36,495 bases of DNA from Prevotella sp. (GTDB lineage Bacteria; Bacteroidota; Bacteroidia; Bacteroidales; Bacteroidaceae), in contig JAILAI010000227.1 of assembly GCA_024681705.1 (NCBI GenBank), forward strand, positions 1-36,495, given 5' to 3'. Under the pieces are notes generated by a model. The model did no database searches and was not told the DNA's origin. It worked only from the letters and a program-made list of their open reading frames with translations. Each line of letters starts with the position of its first letter. Within the stretch, counting starts at the first letter, position 1. The position numbers were made by a program, and so were the translations under genes. Shown here in pieces: positions 6,291 to 16,293 of the stretch.

Positions 6291-8546
6291 TTACGGAACT
6301 AATACTTTTTGACATTGACGAGTTCCATCAGGCAAGGTCACAATCTGGATATATACACCGTGCGAAGGATTCTCGATATGAATACCTTCCATCGTATAAT
6401 ACTCGGCATTGTTTAAATGGCAATTATTATAGATGTTGGTGACGCCTGTGCTCTCCGATAGAACTTGCCCAGTTACAACGATACCTGCAAGTGCAATCTG
6501 CTTATCACTACCAAGCTTATAGATATTCACCACGAGACTGCTCACGCCCTGGGCTGATGGAATATTACTAATGTCTTTTGAAAATTCTGTTATACTGTTG
6601 TTGCGCTCTGGTTTTACCATACTTTCTATTTCATAAACGCCGTTGCCGTTCTTCCAACTGATGTCGAGAAGTCCTCCATCGGTACCGATACGAGAAGCCT
6701 TCAGACTTACATTCGTCGGACGAAAGAAGTATCCCGTGCCAGCGGTGAAATTGAAACTAACAGCATTACCATCATTGGCTGACGCTTCGTTTTTGATGGT
6801 GGGCTGCAACAGTGTGTAATAGACGTTGTTCATTTTTCTTTGTCCGGCATAATTAAGGTTCGCGCCTATAGTTACATTGTCGGACGAAAGCATCGTTGAA
6901 ACAGCGCTAGCATACTGTGCTGTCTGGCCAGCACTACCCGTATTGAAAGGCCACGTCACGGTACCTTCGGCATCAATTTGCTTGCCATCTTCTCCAGTAG
7001 ATCCCCCATCGCTGATGACTTCGATATTGCCTTCCTGAGTACCATCAGAATATTGCGCTTCGGTGATGTCCGCAACAAGCGAGTTAAGATAGTTCTCGAG
7101 GTTGGTGTAACCATTCTCTGCATAGGCGGCGCCGTCGGCAGCACTGTTGGCATTCAGACCGTTGGCATTTTCCCATTCATCGGGTATTCCATCACCATCG
7201 GTATCTGCAGGTGCCGAAGTGCTGTTGAGCGTCGGCCAGGCAGACCAATCGTCAGCGGCATCGGAAGGTTTGTTGTCTTCTTGGGAATTGATAAATCCAC
7301 TGCTCAAACCTGAGCCAGTATAAGTTGCGACGCCATTACGAGTGTCAGAAATCATCAACTCATCAAAAGTATCACGATGAAGACTAGCGCCTACATAGTC
7401 GAGCACTTTCTCGTAAGCTTTCTCAGCTGTATGCGTGGTTGTAAGAATGAAAGGAATTGGTGATGTGAGTTTGATCGTGTCTTTAGTCACTTCAGTGAAA
7501 GTACCGTCGCACGAGCTTTCGTCTACTTGCTGAATCACACCGATGTTCCAGTTATCTGCGGTAACATCGGAATACTTTGAGTTGACATTACCAGTCACAT
7601 AATAATGCCCCCAAAGGTGAAGCGCAGGAGCGTAGTCGGGATATTCCGACACGTAGGAGTTTGTGCGAACGCCAATTCCAGCTATACGTTTAGCCTTGAG
7701 ATTTCTTGATGTGCTTCCTGACGGTGTGCCTGGGCCTGGTTTGTAGTAGTTGTTCACAATGTTAACATTCATGCCTTCACCACCATAACATCCGTTGGAA
7801 CCATAGTTGTAGATAACATTGTTGCGCATGTCCATACGCTCATCGAGCTGTGTGGTTGGACGCGGGCCGAGACGCGGTGTGCGAGACGTGTGATGCGCAA
7901 TCAGATTGTGGTGGAACGACGCGCCACTACCTCCCCAGTTGCCTCCATAGCCGTGCGCTCCCTTTGAGTGTCCTGAATTAACAAGACTCTGGGCCACGAG
8001 ACACCATTGAACAGTTGTATTCTTATTGCCAAGCACAGAGAGACACTCGTCGATGCTCCAACTGACAGAGCAGTGGTCGATGATGATGTCCTTCTGGTCA
8101 AATCCGCCAAATCCATCCCAGCCGTCGGCACCGTCGAGCGTTACGTTCTTGTTGCCAAGACGGAAGCGCATGTATCTGACAATTACATTACTTCCTTGTA
8201 TGTTGCAGGGATAGTCTGCCACGCAGATGCCATCACCGGGAGCAGTTTGTCCAGCAATAGTGGTATTGCTGCCGATAGAAAGTTTAGAGGATAGATGGAT
8301 AGTTCCTGACACATCGAAAACGATGGTCTTGGCTCCACTTCTTCCGATGGCCCATCGAAGAGAACCTGTACCTGAATCGTTGAGATTGGTGACATGATAG
8401 ACAGCACCACCACGACCACCTGTTACATAACGCCCAAATCCTTCAGCTCCGGGAAAGGCTGGAGTCTGCTCTTCCTGGGCTTGTGCATTTGTAACAGTAC
8501 CGACAAAAATTGCCAGCAATAAAAATGCTTTACTAAATGTTTTCAT
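6291..8546 (-). CDS. Secreted pectate lyase, PL1-like
   Basis: The 751-residue enzyme starts with a signal peptide ending near AQAQ (residues 21-24). It then has the Bacteroidetes pectate lyase opening FPGAEGFGRYVTGGRGG (31-47) and a right-handed beta-helix with the PL1-like segments DIIIDHCSVSW (153-163) and SRTPRLGPR (221-229), which hold likely calcium-binding Asp157 and catalytic Arg. A single DTDGDGIPDEW calcium-loop motif follows at about 448-458. The C-terminus holds a beta-sandwich-like, possibly carbohydrate-binding domain (about 520-690) and a tail with YYTMEG and GVYI resembling a Por-secretion sorting tail. It would cleave homogalacturonan by beta-elimination outside the cell or in the periplasm. 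It follows the SusCD operon but has its own promoter (8613-8642) after a terminator. Family call firm; subfamily not determined. Confidence 0.9.
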   Translation of the reverse strand: MKTFSKAFLLLAIFVGTVTNAQAQEEQTPAFPGAEGFGRYVTGGRGGAVYHVTNLNDSGTGSLRWAIGRSGAKTIVFDVSGTIHLSSKLSIGSNTTIAGQTAPGDGICVADYPCNIQGSNVIVRYMRFRLGNKNVTLDGADGWDGFGGFDQKDIIIDHCSVSWSIDECLSVLGNKNTTVQWCLVAQSLVNSGHSKGAHGYGGNWGGSGASFHHNLIAHHTSRTPRLGPRPTTQLDERMDMRNNVIYNYGSNGCYGGEGMNVNIVNNYYKPGPGTPSGSTSRNLKAKRIAGIGVRTNSYVSEYPDYAPALHLWGHYYVTGNVNSKYSDVTADNWNIGVIQQVDESSCDGTFTEVTKDTIKLTSPIPFILTTTHTAEKAYEKVLDYVGASLHRDTFDELMISDTRNGVATYTGSGLSSGFINSQEDNKPSDAADDWSAWPTLNSTSAPADTDGDGIPDEWENANGLNANSAADGAAYAENGYTNLENYLNSLVADITEAQYSDGTQEGNIEVISDGGSTGEDGKQIDAEGTVTWPFNTGSAGQTAQYASAVSTMLSSDNVTIGANLNYAGQRKMNNVYYTLLQPTIKNEASANDGNAVSFNFTAGTGYFFRPTNVSLKASRIGTDGGLLDISWKNGNGVYEIESMVKPERNNSITEFSKDISNIPSAQGVSSLVVNIYKLGSDKQIALAGIVVTGQVLSESTGVTNIYNNCHLNNAEYYTMEGIHIENPSHGVYIQIVTLPDGTRQCQKVLVP

Positions 8547-8612
8547 CCTGTTGTTATTACAATTTGTTTTATTCTTTAGCAGAAAAATGATTGATTTTCA
8601 AATAGTTCGGTG

Positions 8613-8642
8613 CAAAAGTAAAAATATTTCTTCAAATAGCAA
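8613..8642 (-). promoter_or_regulatory. Promoter of the pectate lyase gene
   Basis: TACTTTTG (8613-8620, minus strand) lies 19 nt from TTG (8640-8642). It sits 67 bp upstream of the ATG at 8546 and downstream of the operon terminator at 8689-8724, so the lyase can be transcribed apart from susCD. Confidence 0.65.
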
Positions 8643-8688
8643 AATGATTTTGTCAATTTTTAGTCTGTTAACGTAATAATAGAAGAAT

Positions 8689-8724
8689 GGAGGACAGACC
8701 CAAGAATAATAAGGTCTGTCCTCC
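8689..8724 (-). terminator. Terminator of the susCD operon
   Basis: A perfect 12-bp stem (8689-8700 with 8713-8724) with a 12-nt loop lies 61 bp after the stop codon of the DUF4957/DUF5123-like gene. A T-rich stretch follows on the minus strand. Confidence 0.82.
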
Positions 8725-8785
8725 ACGTTTTTCTCATATCAGAAGGTTGGACGTGATAGTTGTCCTGAGCTTCTGATAAGATGAG

Positions 8786-10525
8786 TTATTGCCAACGGGC
8801 GTCACCAAGCTGACTGAAGTCAACACCAGACACCTTACCGATGATGTTGAACTGTCCGTTCGAAGGCTGACTCCACAATTCGGTTTCGCTAAGAGGTAAG
8901 TCAATCAAACCCTCAAGCGGGTAGATCTTCGGTTCTTCAACTCCGAGGTCTGTCCAAGCGAAGTTTGTCTTGTAGCATTGTTCAACAACCAAGTTGTCGG
9001 GAGTACCGCTTAGGAATATTGAACCAGCTTCGCCAGCTTCGTAAGGATAAATCTCAGCACCTTCAGCATTTGCAGACTTCATCGAAGGACCAAAGAGCGT
9101 ATTCTTAACAGTGAGCACTACGTTGCCTGTGCCAAGACGGAACATCGGGGTGTTTGCATTTACCGATGTCTCCATAGGTGCATAGCAGAATGTGCAGTTC
9201 TCAATGTTGAAGTTAAGCTTGTCGGCACAACTACGGAAGTCGCACAGCATGATAATGTTGTTGATGGTGCAATTACGCAATGTAACGTTGCGCCAGTCGC
9301 CCTTCTTATTGGTAGTTGTTACAACGCCCTGATCACCGATGGCATTGATAAGACATCCCTCAAGGAGCAGATTTGTGATGTTATCGCCATCCTTCTGAGA
9401 GCGAACAACGGCACGATAGCCGGTGAAAGAACAGTTCTTAAATGTGAGGTTACTGATGGTAGCACCGTATCCGTTGATATTGAATACCTGACGTCCACCC
9501 CAGCCCTTATCATGGTTGGTAGCAACTTCGTAACCGCCACCTTCGATGGCCTTGTCGCTGATGAAGTCGATCTTCTCAAACTCAATAGCATTGATATCTT
9601 CACCTGCAAGACAACTAACACCACCTGCAGAGACTACAGTTGCGTTACCTGCCAACGTGAGACCTGTCACAAACTTAACCTTAGCTGTGGTTCCTGGAAT
9701 GACCATTCCCGAGAAGCGATATTTCACACCGCCCTGAAGCACATAGGTAATATCTTGGCCGGGATTAGCAGCTACGTCAGCGGCCACGAGGTCAGCAGTG
9801 AGATGCTTATAGCTATCATCAGCTGAAAGGTCGCGAAGGTCAAAGACAACACCCTCGAAGTTTTCAGAAGCAGTAGTCGTGAAGCGCTTCTTACCCTGAT
9901 AACTACCATTCTGATAAGCCTCTACACGATAAGTTGTCTTAGGTTGCAAGCCCTTGAAGATAATCTCGCTCACGGCATTGATGTCTTCATTGAGCAGCGT
10001 GTCGACAACGAGCGAGTCGTTGCTATCCTTGTAAACCTTCATCTCGGCATAGGTAACAGAAGGATCCCACTTAATACGAGCCTGCGTGTCGATAAGATCG
10101 GTTGAGGCAGGCGAGATAAGCTGAGTGGGATAGTCAGGCGTAGTAGTTGTCAGCGAGTATGGCTTAGATGAGAGACCTGTAGCCGTATTAGCTGAACTGA
10201 TGTAGACATAATACTCCTTGTCGTACTGAAGATTGTTGAATCTGCAGGTAAGATCAGAAGTAGTCAGTTCCTGAGTGTCCGAACCGTCAATGGCCTCCAC
10301 CTTCAAGGTGTACTGGTCGGCATTGGTATAGTTGTCCCAGGTAATGATCATGTAGGGTATCTGGTTCTCATCAAGACCCAGTTCGATGTTATCAGTTTCA
10401 TTGATGACGGGTCTGAAGAGCGCATCGGCCGTTGTGAGGTCGTCGTCATCTGAACAGCTGACAAGTGCCGGAACTGCTGTTGACATTGCTGCGAGCAGCA
10501 GCATGGATTTCAATATTTTTTTCAT
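8786..10525 (-). CDS. Surface lipoprotein, Fn3 plus DUF4957/DUF5123-like beta-helix
   Basis: The 579-residue protein has a lipoprotein signal with lipidated Cys24 (LVSC) followed by SDDDD, an acidic run typical of surface-exported Bacteroidetes lipoproteins. Residues about 35-125 and 130-220 look like two fibronectin type III domains (ITWDNYTNADQYTLKV, LQPKTTYRVEAY). Residues about 225-579 form repeated short beta strands (NLTFKNCSFTGY, NVTLRNCTINNI, FNIENCTFCYAP) of a parallel beta-helix, matching what I know of DUF4957/DUF5123 proteins next to SusCD in pectin loci. No catalytic motif is recognised. It starts 14 bp after susD and is the last gene before the terminator. A surface pectin-binding role is inferred; a cryptic lyase cannot be excluded. 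Confidence 0.75.
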   Translation of the reverse strand: MKKILKSMLLLAAMSTAVPALVSCSDDDDLTTADALFRPVINETDNIELGLDENQIPYMIITWDNYTNADQYTLKVEAIDGSDTQELTTSDLTCRFNNLQYDKEYYVYISSANTATGLSSKPYSLTTTTPDYPTQLISPASTDLIDTQARIKWDPSVTYAEMKVYKDSNDSLVVDTLLNEDINAVSEIIFKGLQPKTTYRVEAYQNGSYQGKKRFTTTASENFEGVVFDLRDLSADDSYKHLTADLVAADVAANPGQDITYVLQGGVKYRFSGMVIPGTTAKVKFVTGLTLAGNATVVSAGGVSCLAGEDINAIEFEKIDFISDKAIEGGGYEVATNHDKGWGGRQVFNINGYGATISNLTFKNCSFTGYRAVVRSQKDGDNITNLLLEGCLINAIGDQGVVTTTNKKGDWRNVTLRNCTINNIIMLCDFRSCADKLNFNIENCTFCYAPMETSVNANTPMFRLGTGNVVLTVKNTLFGPSMKSANAEGAEIYPYEAGEAGSIFLSGTPDNLVVEQCYKTNFAWTDLGVEEPKIYPLEGLIDLPLSETELWSQPSNGQFNIIGKVSGVDFSQLGDARWQ

Positions 10526-10539
10526 AATTCTATGCGATA

Positions 10540-12705
10540 TTATTTGTAATCACGTTCAATGGTAGCCACCTCAACGTTCACACCATCTTCCATGTTGGCG
10601 TTCAAAATGAGGTATCCGTCGTTGTTGAGCACGGAGCTGGCAGAGAGAGTCTCGGTACTAATGGGGAGCAGGTAGGGAACGACACCACTGCCTGTGAGCG
10701 CACCATTTGAATAGCCGCGATAGAGGCGTGTGAAGTAGTCGCTGGCTGCATAGACATCCTTACGGATGATGCCTGTAGCCTCACCGTTGGTAGCTGTTAC
10801 CGTTATGGTGTTAGGAGCAGCGCCCAATGTATAAGTGGTTGTACCGTCACCATTGTCTGTCTTAACAGGAGTGGTCGTACCATAGTCAGTACCATTATAT
10901 ACATATGTACGTGTGCGCTTGATCATCTGAGAACCCCAGTTGACCGACTGCCATCCAGCAGCTGTCATAGTTGCATCGTCTTCCTCAATCTGATACTTTT
11001 CGTTGTACCACTTGATGTCAGACTTCAGATTATTCTTCGCAACCTTCACATACCAAAGCTTGTTTGCCCAGTTGACGTAGTTGATAGCTTCAGGATACTT
11101 TGCCATCACAGCTTCGTCGTTAAGCAGATCCTCGTTGGTAGAAATACCCCAGCAAAGTGCAGTGTGCATAGCTTCCTCAATCTTCTTAGCATAGAGATTC
11201 CAGCGTACAAGGTCGAACTTACGAAGCGACTCGCTACCGAATTCCCAAGCACGCTCATTGACGATAGCATTGAAGAATGCTTCCTTTGAGTTGAGGTTGT
11301 TCACATACTCAGTCACGTCGGCTGCATAAGTAGGACTTTTAGCGAAAGCGCGTGCGCGAACCTTTGTGAGACACTCCTTAGCAAGAGCTGTCGGACCATT
11401 AAGTTCGTTCTCAGCTTCGGCCAACATAAGGAGGACATCAGAGTAACGCATCAGCGGGAAGTTGATACCAGTACCCTTAGACGAACCACCACCGAGTTCC
11501 TTTGCGGCGCGTGAGCGGTCCCACTTACCAGCATGGATAGAAGTAGCAGCTGCTGCCTTTACGGTATCATTCTCATGAGCGTACTTTGCGCAGCAGATGT
11601 CACGACGGCTATCGTTGTCGGCAAACGACATGTAGTAAGTAGGAGTCATGGCAACCTGAGCTGTAGTTGTACCCTTGGCGCAGCTACCTGTGTTGGGAAC
11701 ACCATAGCTCCAGCCGATGTCACCACCGTAGTTCTGAACGAATGCAACTTCGTAGAGCACTTCGGCATTGTTCTCAACAGTGTAGTTCATCTCGTTTACG
11801 AAAGCCTGCTCGAAGTCGGGATAGAGATCGCGGGGCTTCAGCTGAATAAGCTTCTGGCAATAGTCCTTTGCCATCTGATAATACTCCGTGTAAGTACGAG
11901 CTGTCTTCTCAGTACCGTTCACATCTTTATAGGTAACAGAGAGAGAATCGGCGCTTACGTCGAGATAGTCGTCAGCACGCTTCATCGTACCGTCCTTAGT
12001 CATTGCATAACCTGCACGGAAGAGAGCTACACGAGCAATCAGACCAATGGCGAAGTCGCGGTTCATACGCTCAATACCACCAGTATTAACATCGCTCCAC
12101 TTCATCGAGGGCTCAATGTCAACGAGCTGCTGGAGGCAACGGCTGTAAACTACGTTCTTGTCGGTACGGGGCTTGTCGATTTCGTCGCCCCACTTGGCTG
12201 CTACGTCATAGTAAGGAACATCACCAAAGAAGTTGCACATGAGATAGTAGCGATAGGTCTTCAGGCAAGTGGCCTCACCCTTGATCTGTTGCATCTCATC
12301 TTGTGAACCAATAGAGCTGTTGTCAATACTTGAACGAACCTGATTGGCGCGCTCGATGGCCTGCAGATTGTTGTCCCAAACCTTCTTGACGTCGCTCCAT
12401 CCAACATTTCCAGTAGCTTGTAATGGCCAGATAGCCTGGCGATGGTTGGTAGCCACCGTAGCTTGAACGCTCATGGCCTCCACATCGGTATTCTGCATCC
12501 AGACGCCACACATACGCGATGTGAACGGGTCCTCGCAGAACAATACATATACACCATTGATGGCGTTAGTTGCAAATTCCGTCGAATTGTAAACCATTGT
12601 CTGGTCCATCTGTGACGGTGAGTCCACATTCAGTGTGTCACTGCACGATGTCATCGTCAAAGCTCCGACAGCTGCAATTGCGATATATTTAATTTTCAGT
12701 TTCAT
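10540..12705 (-). CDS. SusD/RagB-family glycan-binding outer membrane lipoprotein
   Basis: The 721-residue protein has a lipoprotein signal peptide with Cys21 (TMTSC) and the SusD N-terminal pattern (TEFATNAINGVYVLF, then TPR-like helices with WDNNLQAIERANQVR). The C-terminal pattern is also typical: FPLMRYSDVLLMLAEAENEL, then FNAIVNERAWEFGSESLRKFDLVRWN, ending in LLPISTETLSASSVLNNDGY. SusD proteins cap the SusC pore and hand over oligosaccharides. At 721 residues it is longer than most SusD proteins, with an extra segment of about 60-80 residues near 570-650 (TYVYNGTDYGTTTP, TYTLGAAPNTITV). It starts 34 bp after susC, in the same operon. The substrate is inferred to be pectin from the neighbouring lyase. 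Confidence 0.95.
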   Translation of the reverse strand: MKLKIKYIAIAAVGALTMTSCSDTLNVDSPSQMDQTMVYNSTEFATNAINGVYVLFCEDPFTSRMCGVWMQNTDVEAMSVQATVATNHRQAIWPLQATGNVGWSDVKKVWDNNLQAIERANQVRSSIDNSSIGSQDEMQQIKGEATCLKTYRYYLMCNFFGDVPYYDVAAKWGDEIDKPRTDKNVVYSRCLQQLVDIEPSMKWSDVNTGGIERMNRDFAIGLIARVALFRAGYAMTKDGTMKRADDYLDVSADSLSVTYKDVNGTEKTARTYTEYYQMAKDYCQKLIQLKPRDLYPDFEQAFVNEMNYTVENNAEVLYEVAFVQNYGGDIGWSYGVPNTGSCAKGTTTAQVAMTPTYYMSFADNDSRRDICCAKYAHENDTVKAAAATSIHAGKWDRSRAAKELGGGSSKGTGINFPLMRYSDVLLMLAEAENELNGPTALAKECLTKVRARAFAKSPTYAADVTEYVNNLNSKEAFFNAIVNERAWEFGSESLRKFDLVRWNLYAKKIEEAMHTALCWGISTNEDLLNDEAVMAKYPEAINYVNWANKLWYVKVAKNNLKSDIKWYNEKYQIEEDDATMTAAGWQSVNWGSQMIKRTRTYVYNGTDYGTTTPVKTDNGDGTTTYTLGAAPNTITVTATNGEATGIIRKDVYAASDYFTRLYRGYSNGALTGSGVVPYLLPISTETLSASSVLNNDGYLILNANMEDGVNVEVATIERDYK

Positions 12706-12739
12706 ATCGATAAAATTGTAAGAGTTGTTGATAGTAGAA

Positions 12740-15700
12740 TTACAGCGTTACGTTAACACCAAATGTGAATGCACGGCTCTTCGGGTAAGACGAGAAGTCG
12801 ATACCCGGTGTGAGACCAGAATAGCTGCTGTTGCGAGCGTACGAGCTGACCTCCGGGTCGAATCCAGGATAGTCTGAAATGACGAAGAGGTTGGTACCTG
12901 TAACATAGAAGCGCAGACGCTGAATGCCAACTTTACGAGTGAGGTTGTTGGGTAATGTGTAACCAACGGTAACACTCTGGAGGCGGAGGAACGAAGCATC
13001 GTCCATAGCCCAGTCGGTGGGAACAACCACAGCGTCGCCGGTAGAGAACGGGCTCCACATGGCCTTTGCGGCCTGTCCGTTACCACCTTCATTCCAATAA
13101 GCCAGATCAGCAAGTTCGTTGAGCAGAACACCAGTTTCAGGATTGATGTAAGAGTAAGCATTGCTCTGACTCATGATCTCACGCATGTTAGGATAGGAAC
13201 CTGCACGATAGCGAGATGTTGTCTGAATCTTGTTTGCATTGTAGATGTCGTTGCCAACCTTATAGGTGAAGTTCACGTTGAAGTCGAAGTCGTAGACGGT
13301 TCCGCTAAATCCGAAACCACCAGCGAAGTCGGGGTTCGTGTCGCCAATGACGGTGATATCCTTTGCGTCGACAACTCCGTCGCCATTGAGATCCTTCAGC
13401 TTCATAGCACCTGGACGAATACCGATTGTACCACCAAGCAGAGATGTTGTGGCAACTCCATCCTTCAAAGTGTAAACGCCTGTTGTTGCATCATAGCTGC
13501 TGAAGTCGTTCGTGGTGTAGTAACCGTCGCTCTGCCATCCGTATACCAAACCGATAGGATCGCCGATACGTACGATATAGTCTTGCTGGTTCTTGTTGTC
13601 GGTGCTTGCCCAACCAGATGCGAATGTCATCTCTTCAAGTCCGTTAGCAAGGCTCTTCACGTTCGACTTGTCATAGCCGATGTTGAAGTTGGCAGAGAGT
13701 GAGAAGTTCTTTTTCTGAATGATAGCTGCGTTAACGGTCAATTCAACACCCTTGTTGCTCGTAGAAGCTGAGTTCTCCCAAACGGTCGTGTAACCAGGAG
13801 CAGCAATGTTGTGATTGATGAGCAGGTCATCAGTATTGTTCCAATAAACATCGATGTTACCATTGATTCGCTCGTTGAAGAAACCGAAGTCCAAACCAAG
13901 GTTACGAGTTGTGCGCTTCTCCCAAGTGAGCAACGGGTTGGCCAGCACATTGGTAACAGCCAGATGAGAATTTGAAGTGTCGCCCACACCATAACGCTTC
14001 GAACCGCTATTGGTGTTGTAGAGCTGACTGAACATATAGCTGGGAAGCTTATCGTTACCTACTTTACCATAAGAGAAACGAAGCTTCAAGTTAGAGAGCC
14101 ATTTCTGAGCGCCCTGCATCCAAGGCTCTTCAATGATACGCCAAGAAGCAGCTGCTGCGGGGAAGAAACCCCACTGGTGACCATCGGCGAACTGAGAGCT
14201 ACCGTCCTCACGAAGAGTAAGAGTGAAGAGGTAACGATCCATCAGCGTGTAGTTGATACGACCGAAGAACGAAACCTTGTTCTGATCAGCTGCTACGTTA
14301 CCTGCCATAGCCTGCATCGTACCAAGACCGAAGTTTGCAAACACCTCGTCGGCGGTGAAGGCCTTACTGAAGTTGTTGGCATCCATCTTGTTGTAGTTCG
14401 AACGGTTAGTACGGAACTCCTGACCAGCCATCACGTTGAAGTGATGAATCTTATTGATCTTTGTGTCGTAGGTCAGCGTGAAGCTTTCACGAATTGAGTT
14501 CGTATTGGTCTTCTGCCAGTCGGCCAACGGGTTACCACCTACGTAAGAAGCCTGAGTGGTTGTAGAACCATACCAGTTCTTCACCTCATTGAATCCATAA
14601 GTGTAACCGCCTTCCAAGTGAGCTTTCAGGCCCTTGATGGGAGTCGTCCAGTCGAGTGCTGCATTGAACACGAAACCGCGATTGTTACGACGACGCCAGT
14701 ATTGCTCTGACTGCTCGGCAAGCGACATGTTAGCGCGCTGCCATTCAACGATTTCATCGTCAGACATTGTTGAGAAGTCGGGAGTGATCATACCCGAGAG
14801 ACCCTTCGTGGCAACACCATAGAGAGCCTGCTCTGTACGAACCTTGTACGTACCACCCTGGGTACCCTGACCGTTAGCTGTCTGGTCGTTGACACGAGCA
14901 GTCAGCGAGAACTTCAGTTTGTCGCTGATATCGTGATTCAACTTGAAGAGGAATGCGTAACGAGAGAAGTCGTTGTTAGGCATCAGACCTGCGTTGAAGT
15001 CGTAGGTTCCAGAGAGGTTGAACTTTGTCTTTTCCGTACCGCCATTGATGCTGACGTTATGACTCTGTGACAACACATTCTGGCCGAAGAGGTCTTCCTG
15101 CCAGTCAATAGCCTCGATGCTCTTGTAAAGATAGAGGTCGTCGAAAACACCGAACTGCTTGTAGAACGAGTTCAAAGCGCTCTCACCGCGGAGTGCAGCA
15201 TATTCGTAGTTCGACATCACGTACTGATACGTATCAAGAACATCCATACGCTTCGACACCGTCTTTGTCTGCAAGTAACCGTTATAGTTCACAACGGTCT
15301 TGCCACCCTTAGCGCTCTTCGTGGTGATAAGGATTACACCATTAGCACCTTCAGAACCATAGATAGCTGTTGAGGAAGCGTCCTTCAGAACGGTGATATC
15401 CTCGATATCATTAGGCGAAAGGTCGCTGAGCTTACCACCCTGAAAGCCGTCGATAACGATAAGCGGAGAGTTGTCACCAGTGATAGAACCACCACCACGC
15501 ACACGGATAAGCACTTCAGCATCGGGCGAACCGTCGGTAGTGGTGATGTTCACACCAGCCATCTTACCAGTAAGTGCTTCCGACACGTTAGATACAGGCA
15601 CTTTCACCAGGTCCTGACCTGTTACAGTAGCCACAGAACCCGTAAGGTCCTTCTTACGCACCGAACCGTAACCAATGACCACCACGTCGTTCAACGTGTT

Positions 15701-16000
15701 GGCATCGTCTTCAAGAACGACGCTCACTTGCGACTTTCCTTTCACGTCAATCGTCTGCGGTTTCATGCCCACATAGGAGATGACGATCGGATTGTTACCT
15801 GATACTTTGATGGTGAAGTTACCGTCGAAGTCGGTCACCACTGCATTCTTGGTACCCTTCTCCATCACCGTAGCTCCGATGACTGCTTCTCCACTGGAGT
15901 CCTTCACCGTACCATTGACTGTCTGCGCCTGAACGAATCCCACTATCAGTAGGAGAGTCATTACGAGCGCTGTTCGTAAACTTTTCAAATGTACAGACAT
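12740..16000 (-). CDS. SusC/RagA-family TonB-dependent outer membrane transporter
   Basis: The 1086-residue protein has a signal peptide (ending near FVQAQ), a carboxypeptidase-D-regulatory-like domain (about 27-100, TVNGTVKDSSGEAVIGATV), a TonB-box-like segment NDVVVIGYG (about 104-112), and the plug with SusC motifs (VRGGGSITGDNSPLIVIDGF, LKDASSTAIYGSEGANGVILITTK). About 850 residues of beta-barrel follow, ending in a terminal strand (SRAFTFGVNVTL). It imports oligosaccharides through the outer membrane using TonB energy, paired with the SusD protein 34 bp downstream. It is the first gene of the operon, with a promoter at 16112-16142 and a dyad upstream. No regulator is adjacent within the window. 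Confidence 0.96.
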   Translation of the reverse strand: MSVHLKSLRTALVMTLLLIVGFVQAQTVNGTVKDSSGEAVIGATVMEKGTKNAVVTDFDGNFTIKVSGNNPIVISYVGMKPQTIDVKGKSQVSVVLEDDANTLNDVVVIGYGSVRKKDLTGSVATVTGQDLVKVPVSNVSEALTGKMAGVNITTTDGSPDAEVLIRVRGGGSITGDNSPLIVIDGFQGGKLSDLSPNDIEDITVLKDASSTAIYGSEGANGVILITTKSAKGGKTVVNYNGYLQTKTVSKRMDVLDTYQYVMSNYEYAALRGESALNSFYKQFGVFDDLYLYKSIEAIDWQEDLFGQNVLSQSHNVSINGGTEKTKFNLSGTYDFNAGLMPNNDFSRYAFLFKLNHDISDKLKFSLTARVNDQTANGQGTQGGTYKVRTEQALYGVATKGLSGMITPDFSTMSDDEIVEWQRANMSLAEQSEQYWRRRNNRGFVFNAALDWTTPIKGLKAHLEGGYTYGFNEVKNWYGSTTTQASYVGGNPLADWQKTNTNSIRESFTLTYDTKINKIHHFNVMAGQEFRTNRSNYNKMDANNFSKAFTADEVFANFGLGTMQAMAGNVAADQNKVSFFGRINYTLMDRYLFTLTLREDGSSQFADGHQWGFFPAAAASWRIIEEPWMQGAQKWLSNLKLRFSYGKVGNDKLPSYMFSQLYNTNSGSKRYGVGDTSNSHLAVTNVLANPLLTWEKRTTRNLGLDFGFFNERINGNIDVYWNNTDDLLINHNIAAPGYTTVWENSASTSNKGVELTVNAAIIQKKNFSLSANFNIGYDKSNVKSLANGLEEMTFASGWASTDNKNQQDYIVRIGDPIGLVYGWQSDGYYTTNDFSSYDATTGVYTLKDGVATTSLLGGTIGIRPGAMKLKDLNGDGVVDAKDITVIGDTNPDFAGGFGFSGTVYDFDFNVNFTYKVGNDIYNANKIQTTSRYRAGSYPNMREIMSQSNAYSYINPETGVLLNELADLAYWNEGGNGQAAKAMWSPFSTGDAVVVPTDWAMDDASFLRLQSVTVGYTLPNNLTRKVGIQRLRFYVTGTNLFVISDYPGFDPEVSSYARNSSYSGLTPGIDFSSYPKSRAFTFGVNVTL

Positions 16001-16111
16001 AAAATATTAATTAGTTATTAAAAAAAATTCCTCTTCGCTTATCATGATTGTTTTAAACGTCATACCTTATTTAATACAGTATGCGCTCTTTTCGTAGTTC
16101 GTTATATTTTG

Positions 16112-16142
16112 CAAAGGTAAGAAAAAGATTTAGATTGTGCAA
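16112..16142 (-). promoter_or_regulatory. Promoter of the susC operon
   Basis: TACCTTTG (16112-16119, minus strand) lies 20 nt from TTG (16140-16142), matching the Bacteroidetes -7/-33 consensus. The leader to the ATG at 16000 is about 105 nt. Confidence 0.75.
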
Positions 16143-16162
16143 AACTTTTTTAATTTTTATTT

Positions 16163-16184
16163 CAAACCATTACGTAAAGGTTTG
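16163..16184. promoter_or_regulatory. Dyad CAAACC-N10-GGTTTG upstream of the susC promoter
   Basis: A 6-bp perfect dyad with a 10-bp spacer lies about 20 bp upstream of the -33 element. This is a position expected for an activator such as a hybrid two-component regulator. The regulator itself is not in the window, so operator function is inference. Confidence 0.4.
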
Positions 16185-16293
16185 AGTAAACTTCTTTAAT
16201 TTTTGTCCAAAGGACTTTTTCTAACGGTCTGAACTCAATAATGTTTGAACGTTTATGAAGCTTTTATATGCTATGAAATAAAAAGGCTTTATG

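Noticed and set aside
7180..7215. Dockerin or thrombospondin type 3 array in the pectate lyase
   Set aside because: Only one DTDGDG calcium loop occurs; dockerins need two, and no cohesin partner is seen.
8786..10525. Polysaccharide lyase assignment for the lipoprotein
   Set aside because: The beta-helix is suggestive, but no conserved lyase motif (such as DHC or RxPR) is present.
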